DNA from: Scleromitrula shiraiana
Lineage: Eukaryota; Ascomycota; Leotiomycetes; Helotiales; Sclerotiniaceae
Assembly (NCBI GenBank): GCA_028455995.1
Contig: JABELC010000012.1
Coordinates: 1,550,001 to 1,614,000, forward strand
DNA length: 64,000 bases
Reading direction: 5' to 3'
How positions within the stretch are numbered: the first letter of the stretch is position 1; each line of letters starts with the position of its first letter. The notes beneath the pieces are model-generated. The model saw only the letters and a program-made list of their open reading frames with translations, searched no databases and was not told where the DNA came from. Shown one piece after another: positions 1 to 11,843 of the stretch. A program made the translations under genes and the position numbers.

Positions 1-3000
1 TGCCCAGTCCAATGTGTGTGTCTAGAACAAAGACTATTTTGCACTGTACCGATCAACACAGCAAATACTAAGTAGTAGAAGACGGGAACGAACGCGGAAC
101 AGAACACGCGTTCCTTAGTATCTAGCTAAGAAACTCGGCGAGCAAGAGAATTCATGGGTATTGGGATCGGATGTCTAATAGAGTTCGGAACGAAGGGGGA
201 AGAAATGGATAGAAAAGAAGAGAGAGAAAGAGATGTATGTATGTATTTATGTATGTATTTATGTATCGATTTGCCTATTTTCTTACAGCAGAGCTATTGT
301 TTTTCACTGTAATTCTTATCATGTTTTCATCCATTCATCCATTCATTCATCCATCCATCCCGTTCGTTGGTTCGGTCAATAATGCTGGTGATATATGTGG
401 ATGAATGACTCGTATTCATCACTAAGCTCTACTTAGCCGTATGAGGAGTAGATTTAGTGAGTGTATTGGTTTGTTTACGGGTTCAAGACATACATGTATA
501 TATTTAACGCGTAAATCGGATCGAACTAGAATTTTGGATATCGAAATGGAAAGTCAAAAAGAAGAGAAAAGTATAATTAGTTCTAACCAACTAATTAACT
601 AACCAACCAACCAACCAACCACTGGACTAATAAATCAGATCTTGGAAGGAGTACATATTTATTGGTTGGTTGATTGAAGTTTGAAGATTCAGGAAGGATG
701 GAAAAGATAAGTATATACATAGCATAGATAGAACCATAAGTTTCAAATTGTTGAAGGATGAAACGAAAATGGTTCCTTTCGGGCCTTTCAGGGGGTGGTG
801 TTGCTTCGAGGGATTGATTGATTGATTCACTTCTTCAATTTTGCAAATCAAATCGAGTTTGACAAGAAACATATACTGTATTCAAAGGAAGACTCGAACT
901 GAATAATAATACGGTATGGTATGTATGATATGTATGGTATGTATGATACTTACATATACCTCTCTCTTACCTCTTACCTCTTACCCCGTATTGTTGGTCA
1001 ATAGTATTGTATCGTTTTGTATCGAATGCAATAATAATGTAACCCATTCATTCATCACCTACTATGTACACAGTAGGTTTATTTTTGTATCAATAAAGTT
1101 ATTATTGTACGTACATTGTATCGATTCGGCATCATACGAGCAATAAGCATTATTGCCATATAGATGTTCATCCGAATTTGGCCATTCTTTCATTATTCGG
1201 GCTTGCTTTCTTATGCCGTTTTTGTGTTTGATTCTTACACTACGATAGATTATTCTGTTAGATCTTACTGTTACGCGCTTGAGGAAACTGGGGATGTCGT
1301 TTTTTTTGGTAGGATAATCGCTTCAATGTGTTGTTTGTATCTACCATGTATGTACTTGAGGAGAGTTCAGGTCTTCTTGGTATGTAGCATCTTGACTCCT
1401 TCGTTCGTATCCCAACTACGCCCTGGCTACGTACGGAAGTACTGTAGGTATGTATTAGACATGTGAAGATAGAAGGGAAGAATTGAATAGTTCTACTCGA
1501 GTACTGACTGCACTGTAATCTATTCCATCTACTTCTACATCTACATCGGGATCATCGGAATATTTCCCCAATTTTCCAAAAAATTGACGATCTAATAATA
1601 TGAAGAAAAAGAGGGGTACGCACGCATGCATCCCACTACCCAAAGATTCCGAGCGAGTCCAGGTTCATTTATTTATTGTTAATAAGTAACTAAAACTTAT
1701 GATGAACCATGAATTTGATACACCTGGGGGAAAAAAAGGAAACGATCTTCTATGTTTTGATCCATCTATCTGTACGGAGAACTCCTTGTAACTTGCCCAG
1801 ATGGCTGAATCCGTTGATGGAGACCTAAGGGCCTAGGGATTCCTTAGACCAGGGGAAAGTCCACGAGTTGCTGTCCAGGTGTTGTTTGTCTTGTGTATAC
1901 TTTATACTTAATACTGTATATTTATACTGTATACAGTATTAAGTTATGAAGGAAGTATTTTTGAGTTTGAAATTGTACTGGATGGTACCTTGCATAAAGA
2001 AAGTACTATGTAGATAAAGTTCTTGTTAACAAAGTTAATTATTATTTATGAGATGGTCTTATTAAGATCTAAAAGTCTTGAGGCCTTGTGTGGATGTATG
2101 ATCGATCTTGTTGACAGCACATCGACTGATCGATCATGTTATCCTACTATGTATGCTGGATTTCTGACGCGGTAGATGGAAGTGAAGTTTTTGTATGGTG
2201 TGGTCTCGTTAGGTACTTGGAAGATTGAAAGATTCTCGGTATTTTTAATGTTGTTGCCCAGGTTTTCTACCAAGTAAAGATTAAAGTAAAGGTTTGTGAT
2301 AGATTGTCAGCGGTATCTGAGGCCTTATGATCTTATCGTCATATGGATAAAAAGGAATAATTCAAAGTAATTATTACTCATTCAAGACAAATTGATTGTG
2401 TGCCTACTAGGTCCTCGCCCTGAGTTATATTATTATTATAAGAAAATTCCACTGAGAGATTCGATCTCTCCTCTTCATTTAATCAATGATAAATAAATAA
2501 ATAAATGTCTCTATTGAGAAATCTAGATTGTCATCTAACTTATTTAGGAAATTAAAGGTTCAATAATAACTTTAATCGACCAATTAGAGGAGTGTTACCT
2601 CATGGGATTTTAATACGGGTTTCATCCTTGCTGATAATTTCCAAAAGTTCCCATTTGAAGCCAAGCCTCATCATTTATCCTTGTAGAAAAGAGTCCCCCA
2701 GCCCGAGGATTAAAATCTAATTGATCAAGACAAACAATCAAGACAACCAAACAATTATTAATAGTAGCGCCAAGTCATTCCACTTTCCCTCCCCCTTTGG
2801 ATAATTATGCTTGCTTAGTAATAATAATAAAAATAACCAAAAAAAATAATAATAAAACTGATAATAAATTGATTGTTCTCACCAATTCAATTGACCAAAT
2901 AGCTCTTTAGGAGAGAGAAAGCTCGGAAAAGTTTAAGAATGAAAAGTTTATTATTCTACCTGAATATCCTTCCTTATCCTTCCTTATCTTTTCTTATCCT

Positions 3001-4154
3001 TACATAATCTTTCCAAGGTTGGAAATAAGAAATAGGAAGAAATAAGAAAAAAAAAAAAAAAAAATAGTAGAAACCGAACCAAGGAACTAAAAAGTGACTT
3101 GTAATTACTTACAGTTCATTTCTACTCCTTCCCTTCCTACCAACTGCCAGTCATCATCACCCTCATCATCACCCCTACCCTTACCCTCACCCTCACCCTC
3201 ATCCACTCCATACACAAACTAGAACCTCTCCACCCACTCTCTCTCTCTCTATTACTCTTACTCTTACTCTCTTACTCTTACTCTTACTCTTACTCTTACT
3301 TCGGTCTTCAGCACGATTAATCCACAACAAACTCGGAGCACAAATAATTTATTCGATTTGGACTTACTTCTCCATACCAATACCAGTGTTCTAATACTCT
3401 AGTACTATACTCTACAGTAGCCGCCTAGAGTACGTACTCTCGAACACAATTTTCAACTACTACCACTTACCACCTACCACCTTGAGGAATTCAATCAAAC
3501 TTCAACAAAACTCCCTCTCTCTCCCTCTCTCTCTCTCTCCAAACAAAAACATCAATTCTTTCTATCATCACCGTCGTCAAATAATTAAAAAAAAATAAAA
3601 ATAAAAACAAAATAAAATAAAAAATATAACGTCGTTTTCGATGACTTACATTCTCTTTTGTTGATTCTCTCTCTTTTATTTCATTCCTTCTTTTTTCATT
3701 TTACCCCGGATCATTCGTTTTTTCCTTTTTTTTTTTGCGGCCTTTTCACAGAACCTTCATTCCACATCGACTATTTTTTTCCAATTCCGAACGAAACGAA
3801 CAGGAGATATTTTTTAAAACCTTTTCAATTTATACACGAATTCGAATCATTGGAGACGGATCATATTTCATCGATTTCTCTTCGTCCTCTTTTAATAACG
3901 GAATAACAATTCATACACATCACATAACATCGCCTTTTATTCGTTGATTCACTCGCTATTTCGACTTACTTCATTGTGATTGTTACCCTCTCGTTGGCCT
4001 CCGATTAAAAGACCTCCTGACCTCGAAATTCGGTCTCTACGAACTAACCCTTCTCAATTATCTCAGCCTTGAACAATACATCAAGGCAATTTTATCGCGA
4101 TAGATCCTCTGACATCAACATTCCGAAGGGTAAAGGCCATAGAATCTATTCATC
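1..4154. other. Gene-free 5' region and leader of the WSC gene
   Basis: No frame here shows conserved motifs, splice structure or a convincing start. The stretch holds low-complexity DNA: a tgta/ttta tetranucleotide run near 233-264, an aacc run near 600-620, a hairpin at 1906-1944, an A run near 3046-3063 and ctctta-type pyrimidine repeats at about 3235-3300 and 3510-3540. The C/T-rich part from about 3120 to 4150 resembles the promoter and long 5' leader common in front of highly regulated filamentous fungal genes, and probably belongs to the WSC gene at 4155. That assignment is inference. Confidence 0.6.
1906..1944. repeat. Perfect 15-bp inverted repeat (hairpin)
   Basis: The arms 1906-1920 and 1930-1944 are exact reverse complements around a 9-nt spacer. 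The arms are A+T-rich, so chance formation is possible. No gene lies next to it. Confidence 0.6.
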
Positions 4155-5091
4155 ATGAAGTCGATATCTACACTCACTTTCGTCGCTGCTACGATGTTAT
4201 TCAGCAGATCGGTTATCGCAGATACAGCAGTCGCATACAAAACTTTGACATATAAGGGATGCTTTTCAAGTGGTGATGGGTTGACTAAGAACTCAACATA
4301 CGTTTACAATAGTAAGGGATATTGCCAAACGATGTGTGTCCCTGCCGACTTCGCCGTCCAGGCTACCCATAACTCCGATGAATGCTGGTGTGGTGATGAT
4401 CTTCCACCGGCGGCCGATCTCGTGGATGATTCGAAATGCAATGATCCTTGTTCTGGAATCAATACGGAAATGTGTGGTGGTGTAAAGTACTTCTCTGTTT
4501 ATCTTACGGGTACGGAATTTGAAGCACCAAATTATTCTGCGGCAGCATCATCATCAACAACAACTTCATCCACACCATCTGTTGTTACAGTAGGAGGTAG
4601 GTTCATAAAAGACATTTGGCTGTTATCAGAATCATCAAAATTAACCAGCATCTAGGTCAAACTGTTACAGTTCAAGCATCAAATGCAGCAGCCGCTTCTA
4701 GCTCAGCAGCATCAATAGTCAACAAGAGCTCGGGCCCAAGTAAAGCCGGTATCGTCGCAGGCGTCGTTGTCGGTGTTCTTGCAGCTGCAGCTATTGCTGG
4801 TGGTATCTTCATCTTTATTCGCAACCGCAAGAGACGTGAGGTCGAGGAGGAATATAGAAGAAATGCAGCAGTCAACAGCTTCGTTGCAGGAAAATCACCA
4901 GTTAGCAGTGGAGGTTCATTCACCGATACTCGCCTCGACCCAAGTTTGGCAAGTAGAAGAATGAGTGATGGTAGCATCGCTGATAATCAAGACTATTCAA
5001 GAAGAATCTTGAAGGTGAGTTTAACAGGATCCCTACCCCACAATTCTTCATCATAATATATTAACATCTATTTCAGGTGACCAACGCATGA
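4155..5091 (+). CDS. WSC-domain cell-wall stress sensor (Wsc1/Slg1 type)
   Basis: Proposed exons are 4155-4596, 4656-5014 and 5077-5091, giving 271 residues. Seen: a signal peptide (about residues 1-22), a WSC domain (about 31-118) with eight cysteines at 36, 57, 61, 77, 79, 95, 99 and 107, a Ser/Thr/Ala-rich stretch likely to be O-mannosylated, one membrane helix (about 179-202) and a basic RNRKRR stop-transfer motif followed by a roughly 65-residue cytoplasmic tail. This is the standard plan of yeast Wsc1-3, plasma-membrane sensors that signal through Rom2 and Rho1 to the cell-wall integrity MAP kinase pathway. The two introns (59 and 62 nt) have GT..AG ends and keep frame. The last exon is only 15 nt and supplies the C-terminal V-T-N-A after an ILK motif, an ending I believe is usual in these proteins. 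Which WSC paralogue this is cannot be decided. Confidence 0.9.
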
Positions 5092-5462
5092 TAGGCTGCT
5101 ATTAATGTGACGAACGATGAGTTTCCAATGTCATTTAGCTCAATTCATATCCTTCCGGCGTTATAGGTCCTACCCCCTTGTGACTACATAGGGTTCTTTA
5201 CTTTGGGTATCATTCCCTGTTTTATAAGGGTTTATTTATGGTGTTATGTGTATAGGCGTGGCGTAGGATGAGCATATGAGAATATACCCCTTCTTTATAC
5301 GAGGGTTTATCTTCCATCGAGCATCATCTACGATACACCAAATGTGGCATACACATTTGAAAATCACACTGTCCTGTCCTTTCAGCCTTTGCTTTCGTCT
5401 CTTCCGACTTATCTCCTTCGACATTTGTTTCCTTTTGACAAGCAAGCCTCTTTATACCCACT

Positions 5463-5490
5463 CCCCCCCCCCCCCCCCCCCCCCCCCCCC
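5463..5490. repeat. C(28) homopolymer
   Basis: An uninterrupted run of 28 C residues lies about 370 bp past the WSC stop codon. Exact length is unreliable in any assembly. Confidence 0.9.
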
Positions 5491-7680
5491 GAATTTCCGA
5501 ATCAAAACACCAGAGAGGTCTATTTCTTCAGTATCGCCTGAAATAAACAACATTTAACATAAGCTTCTCTACCACTTCACGTTTTCTAGATCATATCAAC
5601 TCAGGCTTGGGAAATCCTTAGAAAGAAAGAAAAACCAACACACAAACTTCTGTATTTTATGATATCTGTTGGAGACGGATAGATAGGAATGAGAGGAAAG
5701 CAGCATGCATATTTGAGGAAAGGAGGGGAAGAGAGGAGAGGAATTCTTCTCTGCGGTAGTTATAGATCAGATCCGATGTAATGATGAGAAAAAACACAGA
5801 AATCTACTTTTAAAAAAATATCTTGTGGATGGATAATCTATCCTCTTTTGTTATTTGTGTGAGTGTGTTAACAGTGTTGTATTTACGTTTTTCTTAATTT
5901 TATTTTCTCTTTTTCTTTTTCTTTTTCTTACAACTTGGTCTTTGACGGTGATAGATAGATTTGGTAGGCGCCGGCCATGGAAGGGAAGAAATAGGAATTT
6001 TTAATACATATATCGCTAGTATCTAGTATCTATCTCTCTTCCTCCGTGTTTTTATCCTCGTCTATCTTGCTTGCCTTGCTTGTCTTGTATCAGCATATGA
6101 AGTTAAGTGAAAAGAAAGTCCTTACCTTACTTGACTGAAGTGCGCATGGATCGATCGGTATTGCATGCATACATGAGAAGTGATGTCAACTTTATCCGTG
6201 GGTGTTTATAGATGGGTGTGAGGGAACGGATAGGAGAGGCGGGGGTGTTACGGTATGTACGTACTGGCTGCGGGTTGTGTGTGGGCTGTGGGGTTTTATA
6301 CGTACAATAGAAGTGGAATGGAATGGAATGGAATGGAGGGGTATTTGGGGTGGGAAGTACGTAGGTTGGTGAGGAAGTGAGTAAGTACATGGATTTCACA
6401 TATAGACCTGTTGATGCGAGAAGTTGAAAAACGAGAGAGTGGGGGAAAAAGGGTTAAGTGATCTTGATTTTGTTCTTATTTTTGTCTTATGGGGGATGAA
6501 GTTGGTATTGGATGGTGTGGTATGATTGATTGAGTGATCGATTTTTGGGTTTGTGATACATTTGGTGTTATACTATGTTATGGCATGACACAACACAATG
6601 GATGAGATCATGGTGATGAGTATCAATGGTGGTGTGTACATCGAGTTAGCGACTCAAGACACCCAAATTATAACACAAGTGTAATATTCCTGGATCTTTC
6701 ATCCATTCATCCACTTACCCACCTACCTATATCAACATGAAATCGAATGTATAAGTTGGTCGGTAGGAAGATAGACGATACTTGGTACTATGAAGGTAGT
6801 TAGTTCCAACCCATTCACTCACTCACCACCTTTCCAACCTTCACTAGCTACCCTTCCTAATTCTTCACAATAAAAATGGGATATCCCCATCCCATCAACA
6901 TCCAACCCTTTTCTTCTTCTCTTAAATGTTTCTTCCATCCATCTAATGCCTAACTATCAAAGAGGAACAGGAGCAAATACTCTTCATGGCATGGTATAGA
7001 ATAGCATGCTATATTCTCCACCAGAATAAAAACCCAATATCCTCATCATCTCATATATTTCCTAGGCATAATAGCTGGTAATACTCCGCGTGGTTTTTCG
7101 TTTATGTGTTAAGGCAGAGATGCGAATTGGTGTGGTTGGGATTTGTAATGGGGGTTTTCGGTTCGTGTCTCTATCGGGAACGAATCTTTGTGTGGGTTTT
7201 TGGTTTGTGTTTGTAGTGTGTTGGGAGTTGGGCTAGATGTCGTTAAGGAGTTTGGTAGAGGTATGTGTGAGATGAGTGGAAAGCTTGGGATTGAGATGAG
7301 ATGGGATGGCTGTGAGCACGAGATGATGGTTTGTGCTTGGATGTTTAATGTTATGTATGATGCTGAGTGATATTCTATTGCATAGATTTGGCATTAGTAG
7401 TGATATGAGATTGGACAGCTCCACTATGTTGGTCGGATCTATAGTTGGAACTGGGAGATGATGGTGGGATGGATGGAAGTGAAGGGAAGTCGGATTTGTT
7501 TGTTTACTTGCTTGTTTTTGGGGAGGGGAGGGGAGGGGGAGATGGTGGAATCGTTTGCTTAGTTGGTTGACTAGTCAAGTTGATTGATCGGGTAAGTACC
7601 GTGAGTAGTCCGGTGATTGGTTGAGTTCGATGTTGTATATACACATCCATAGAGGGGATGTAGTGCAAGAGGGGAAAGAA

Positions 7681-7698
7681 GGGGGGGGGGGGGGGGGG
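7681..7698. repeat. G(18) homopolymer
   Basis: An uninterrupted run of 18 G residues in non-coding DNA. Confidence 0.9.
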
Positions 7699-9060
7699 TT
7701 AGAATTCACTTCATCTCGATCCTGGACAAAGGGGTCTACCAAGATTCTAGTGAGCTAGTTCTTGGGATGAGTAGGTTTATTTGTTTAGATGTAGATCTAT
7801 TTCTATATTGTTTCCTAGACCGATTTCCTTCCTCCCCCCCACCCGTAAATGGATTAGGCTCAGTGTTCATTGCCTACATGTGAGTGTGCGTGTGTTTGTG
7901 TTGGTTGTTTTACAAGTCGAACATTTGTACTGGCCAGGTCTTTAATACAGGGCCAATTCTATCGCACATTGTTAATGTTGTTAATCTGATGCCAATGCCT
8001 GTCATAAAATCATATTGTTACTATTTATCTATATATAGTACACGCTGATTTTGTTGCTGTCATTTTATTGCGATTGGATCTTTGATTATAATGGGTTATC
8101 GTCCTTGGAGTGGATGTTATTCTCGTTTAATCCCAATTCCAATCCTCCTACATCTACGCCATATCTAACCATGACCAAAATACTACTCTGACAAAATGTA
8201 TATCAAACATTGGAATGAGAAAGAAAAAGTGTGTTATATCTCTATCTACTTGAAATCTACATATCCTACTGGGGCATTAGACTGAAGGTGTGGTCAGTAC
8301 CATACGCTTTTTAGAATTTTCCGAGTAAGACAGCAGGAACCAATTACTCCAGATTGATTGATTTATCTTGAATCAATTTCTACCTATGTTGATGATGATT
8401 AGATCATTGCTATTGGATTATACATACTCCCAAATGAACTTGAGATTCTCGCTTTGACATCAAAATGAAGTGTTATACATGCCTTGATGACTATGTCTTC
8501 AAGCCATCTATCTACACATCTACTATACTAATATCTAAGTGTTGTGATTCTCTACTGTTTCTATTATCAGTGAATTTATTTCTTCTTGGCTTTCTCGGAT
8601 ATTACCTACATTACAAACGTTTCCAAATTCTCCTCTCATCTCCTTTCCGTATTTCTAACCTCTGTTTCAAGTGCATACATTCACTACCTATTGGGTATAT
8701 CGACAAAACAACTGGGCGAAAAATTGCTATAAGATTCTTTAGTAACCCTGAAACTTGACGAGACAATTGATTTACTTGTGAGTTTCATATACTGTAGCTG
8801 TGATAAATGAATATCTACCGCAATGCCCCGTAGAACCAATTCACTAAACAGAGCTACTCGCTAAAACGTAGCTGAGTCTGCGACAGAGCTCTCTCTCAAC
8901 ACGCGAGACTGTTTACTCTCCAACTGTAAATTCAAGCTCGAATCTTCCCAAATCCAAGAAAATCAAAAACCAAAACACCTTTCTATTCAGATCTATCTAC
9001 TCATTTCCATATCTACACAATCAACACCTACTCGATCAATTCTTACCAACTACAAAAAAG

Positions 9061-9396
9061 ATGGCATCTACTCAACCAACTTCCAAGCCACTTTCCACTA
9101 TCGCCGAGGAATCAGGAGCCACTATGACTCCGATGGTATCTGCCCAGCCCTCTACCAACCCCACGTCGACTACCGCCGAGGAAACCAAAGACACCATGAC
9201 TTTCAAGGAGCATCTCAAAGACCTCGGCGATCTCATCGCAGAGGAAGCTAAGCAGCACGCAAACCTAAAGGAAGGCGAAGCTGCTCCAGCCAAAGATTTA
9301 GAGGCTGTAGACAAGAAATTTGAGGACATTAGCAAGCACTTGAGATGGGATATTGATCAGAGCTTGCAGGCGTTGCTAGATATGGGGATGCATTGA
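9061..9396 (+). CDS. Small hypothetical protein with internal duplication
   Basis: This intronless frame encodes 111 residues. The start sits in a good fungal context (AAAAG before ATG G), and an A/C-rich leader precedes it. I do not recognise the family. The N-terminal half is rich in Ser, Thr and Pro and contains an imperfect tandem repeat: residues 3-23 and 27-47 share the pattern S-x-Q-P-x(3)-P-x-S-T-x-A-E-E, then MT. The C-terminal half is acidic, predicted helical and without cysteines (EEAKQHANLKEGE near residues 60-75). There is no signal peptide or membrane segment, so a soluble intracellular protein is likely. The opposite-strand frame over the same DNA has no better features. Confidence that it is a real gene is moderate. 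Confidence 0.6.
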   Translation: MASTQPTSKPLSTIAEESGATMTPMVSAQPSTNPTSTTAEETKDTMTFKEHLKDLGDLIAEEAKQHANLKEGEAAPAKDLEAVDKKFEDISKHLRWDIDQSLQALLDMGMH

Positions 9397-10580
9397 GTAT
9401 GCGCTGCTACTTTGGCTCTTGTTTGGGAGTGGATAGAGTTGTATGTAGATAACCGTTTTTTGGAGGGAATTGAAGCCAATTGTTATGTTTAGCTTAGCCA
9501 GAGATGTAGAAAGGATAGCCTACTTCGCAGTTTTGAGACACAATATTATGGGGAGGATTAGTACTAGTTATTTTGGTAGTTTGTGTATGGGGTGGTGGAG
9601 TTATGAAGTGACGGGGCGAATGATGGAGAAAGGAGCTCTTAAGCACAGGAAAGTTCATTGCAAGATTTTACTATAGTGAAACTATATACATTATTAATGC
9701 ATGCAATACAACATCTCCGATCTCTTCTTTCTGTAATTGTCCTTGTGATTTTGAAGAATTTGAAAAGTCGATTGTACATACATAGTAACGTTTACTCGTT
9801 TCATTACACACGAATATGATTCGTAGCATGGTAGAGGACAAACATCTTCAACCCTTACCCAAATATCATGCTATGTCAAACCCCATCACATCAATAACTT
9901 ATTGACCTACTACTATCTATTTCACGAGCATACAAAAAATCGTTTCACTCCACTTCAACTTTTTCGGTTCTATATAATATAAACCCCCCTGCTCCCTCCT
10001 CTCATTCATATAACTCTTCATGCCCTTCTCCTCTCTAGTTTCTGCGTATACCATATATATATGTCGCGGGACCTACAATCTTACTTCTTTTCTTTTATGT
10101 ATATGATTTTTTAAAGGCTTATCATTTTTCTGTAGAGGGAAATTTGCATATTTTGGCACCAAATCTAGATGGGTATTATTCGATCTCGTCCTATACATCT
10201 AGTCTAATATCCTCACTACTTTGACATATAACTTCGATCCTTTTTTTTTCTGCTCCCGTCTTGCCCTTCTCTTCTGTTCACTTCCTCTCTCTTCACTAGA
10301 ACTGTAACTTTCACTCTCTTCAAGACCTCCCCTTTCGATCCCGCCATATTCACAACGGAATAGAGTAGTGTAATAGAAATATTCCATCTATTTATAGCGG
10401 CACATGGAGACTACATGTCTCTACTCTCTACATGCCAAAGACGCTACTTTATGATCAAGATGTGATTATAGTCCTCATACTCCTAGGTTCGGATATAATA
10501 ATCTTCCAATGAGAAACCGGATGGACCCATGAGATCTTTCTATATTCCCACATACTACCAATCCCCCAACAAATCGCCAA
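9397..10580. other. Gene-free interval
   Basis: This holds the 3' flank of the small gene and the 5' flank of the tRNA gene. It has pyrimidine-rich patches near 9990-10040 and 10230-10330. No coding or RNA feature could be supported. Confidence 0.5.
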
Positions 10581-10653
10581 GCCTTCTTAGCTCAGTTGGT
10601 AGAGCGCGTCACTAGTAATGACGAGGTCGTCGGTTCGACTCCGCCAGAAGGCA
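10581..10653 (+). tRNA. tRNA-Thr (anticodon AGT)
   Basis: A 73-nt cloverleaf without intron. The acceptor stem pairs 10581-10587 (GCCTTCT) with 10646-10652 (AGAAGGC), followed by discriminator A. The D arm is GCTC/GAGC. The anticodon stem CGTCA/TGACG encloses the loop CTAGTAA, so the anticodon is AGT, reading ACU and ACC as inosine. The internal Pol III promoter is present: an A box in TAGCTCAGTTGGTAGAGC and a B box GGTTCGACTCC. The T stem (10629-10633 with 10641-10645) has one mismatch, T10630 against C10644, which is unusual; the other stems are fully paired. A T5 run at 10681-10685 is the likely Pol III terminator. Confidence 0.93.
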
Positions 10654-10680
10654 AAGAAAATCACTCATAACTGAGTAATC

Positions 10681-10685
10681 TTTTT
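10681..10685 (+). terminator. Pol III terminator (T run) of tRNA-Thr
   Basis: Five T residues lie 27 nt past the tRNA 3' end, the first run of this length downstream. RNA polymerase III stops at such runs. Confidence 0.6.
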
Positions 10686-10811
10686 GTTTTGCGAAAGTCG
10701 GAGATGTTTTTTGGCGAGGGAATAAGGATTATTTATGTATTGGGTGGATGGGGCGAGGACGAAATCAGGGGTGCGGTGAGAGCAATCGAATAAGTGTAAT
10801 AGCCCCGACAT

Positions 10812-11843
10812 TCAGCGATTGTCATAACGACCAGGGCCTGGCACCCAACTATCCCTTCCTCTATATTGACCACCTCCGTCATTCTCATTCATATCACTCG
10901 TTCCCGCCTGCCCATCGCCCCCTGTCTCCTCCCTTTCCAAACCCCTCATACACCTCCCCACATTTTTATACTGAACATTTCTGTCCCAATCCGCCAGTCC
11001 CATGAACGGACTTCTCAACCACGCCCTTAACTCATGCAAAAATAATCTCGCATCTTCTCTCCCCAAATATTCCCCCAGCAACTCCTCCGCTTTTCCATTA
11101 CTATCCATTAAATCCGTCGTCTTCAAAATCGCAATTATATATTCCAATAAAAACTCCGCATTATTCGCTCTTCTATCATTTGCAATTCCATGTACGTTTC
11201 TGCTTGAACTACCGCCATCTGGACTCAAGAATTCGAAAACTCGTAACTCCCGACGAATCCACATGCGAGCTCGAGATTGAAGCTCGGTATCGGTGGAGAA
11301 TAGCTGGGGTGTGAGATCTCGGAAGCGAGATATTCGATTGCTGCCTACATGTAGGGAGTAAAGTTGATGGCGATAGATGTGGCGACGACGAATTAGCGCA
11401 TCGTCTGGAGTAGGAGCGGGGATTGTAGTTGCTCGATTATGAGGGGTAAATCGGTGTCTTCTGCGAGGAAATCGATTGAGGTTCCGAACAGGATTTTGTG
11501 GTCGACGAGGTGTATGGAAAGGAACCGTATAGGTTTTGTGTAGATCGTCATTTGGAGAGAGATCGTAGTGAACAATTCTAGTTGAGGACTTGCAAAGAGG
11601 ACAGCACGGGTTTTGTGAAAGCCAGGTTATTAAACATATGTAATCGAAGCAGGAGTGGTTGCATGGTTGTGCTGATGCTTGTTCGGATAAAGGTTCGAGA
11701 CATATCGCACATAGTTCTTCTTCTGACTTCAATGAATCACCGTTGGTAGATGGAGGGTTAATCGGGGTTGGTGGTGTCCCGATATTATTTTGGGGGACTT
11801 CTTCTGGCATGGTGGCCAATTCATTATGGTGATGGTTGTCCAT
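10812..11843 (-). CDS. RING finger protein, likely E3 ubiquitin ligase (Topors-like)
   Basis: This intronless frame encodes 343 residues. A RING-like domain lies near the N terminus: C45-x2-C48, then C61-N-H63, C70 and C81-P-L-C84. The H63 to C70 spacing is wider than in the standard C3HC4 layout (C-x-H-x2-C-x2-C); C65 or D67 may act as an extra zinc ligand, and this wider spacing occurs in a group of fungal RING proteins. Behind it lie a Pro/Arg-rich linker and a conserved-looking block around residues 150-180 (HVGSNRISRF) that recalls Topors-like ligases. The C-terminal third is probably helical. A role as E3 ligase is inferred from the fold; substrate and location are unknown. It is divergent from SLD2, with 901 bp between the starts. 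Confidence 0.75.
   Translation of the reverse strand: MDNHHHNELATMPEEVPQNNIGTPPTPINPPSTNGDSLKSEEELCAICLEPLSEQASAQPCNHSCFDYICLITWLSQNPCCPLCKSSTRIVHYDLSPNDDLHKTYTVPFHTPRRPQNPVRNLNRFPRRRHRFTPHNRATTIPAPTPDDALIRRRHIYRHQLYSLHVGSNRISRFRDLTPQLFSTDTELQSRARMWIRRELRVFEFLSPDGGSSSRNVHGIANDRRANNAEFLLEYIIAILKTTDLMDSNGKAEELLGEYLGREDARLFLHELRAWLRSPFMGLADWDRNVQYKNVGRCMRGLEREETGGDGQAGTSDMNENDGGGQYRGRDSWVPGPGRYDNR

Larger units (their letters stand above)
5092..9060. other. Gene-free interval with microsatellites
   Basis: Nothing with coding character is visible over almost 4 kb. The interval contains the 3' flank of the WSC gene, a 28-nt C run (5463-5490), an 18-nt G run (7681-7698), T-rich tracts near 5880-5930 and several short tggaa and tcat repeats. 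The last 200 bases, rich in C and A, probably form the promoter and leader of the small gene at 9061. Short frames such as 8465-8758 lack homology features and usable splice context. Confidence 0.55.

Noticed and set aside
1795..1870. tRNA-like segment (cccagatggctgaatccg)
   Set aside because: It resembles part of an A box, but no acceptor, anticodon or T stem can be folded.
8465..8758. 97-residue frame upstream of the 9061 gene
   Set aside because: A/T-rich composition, no motif, and no conserved neighbours; likely chance.
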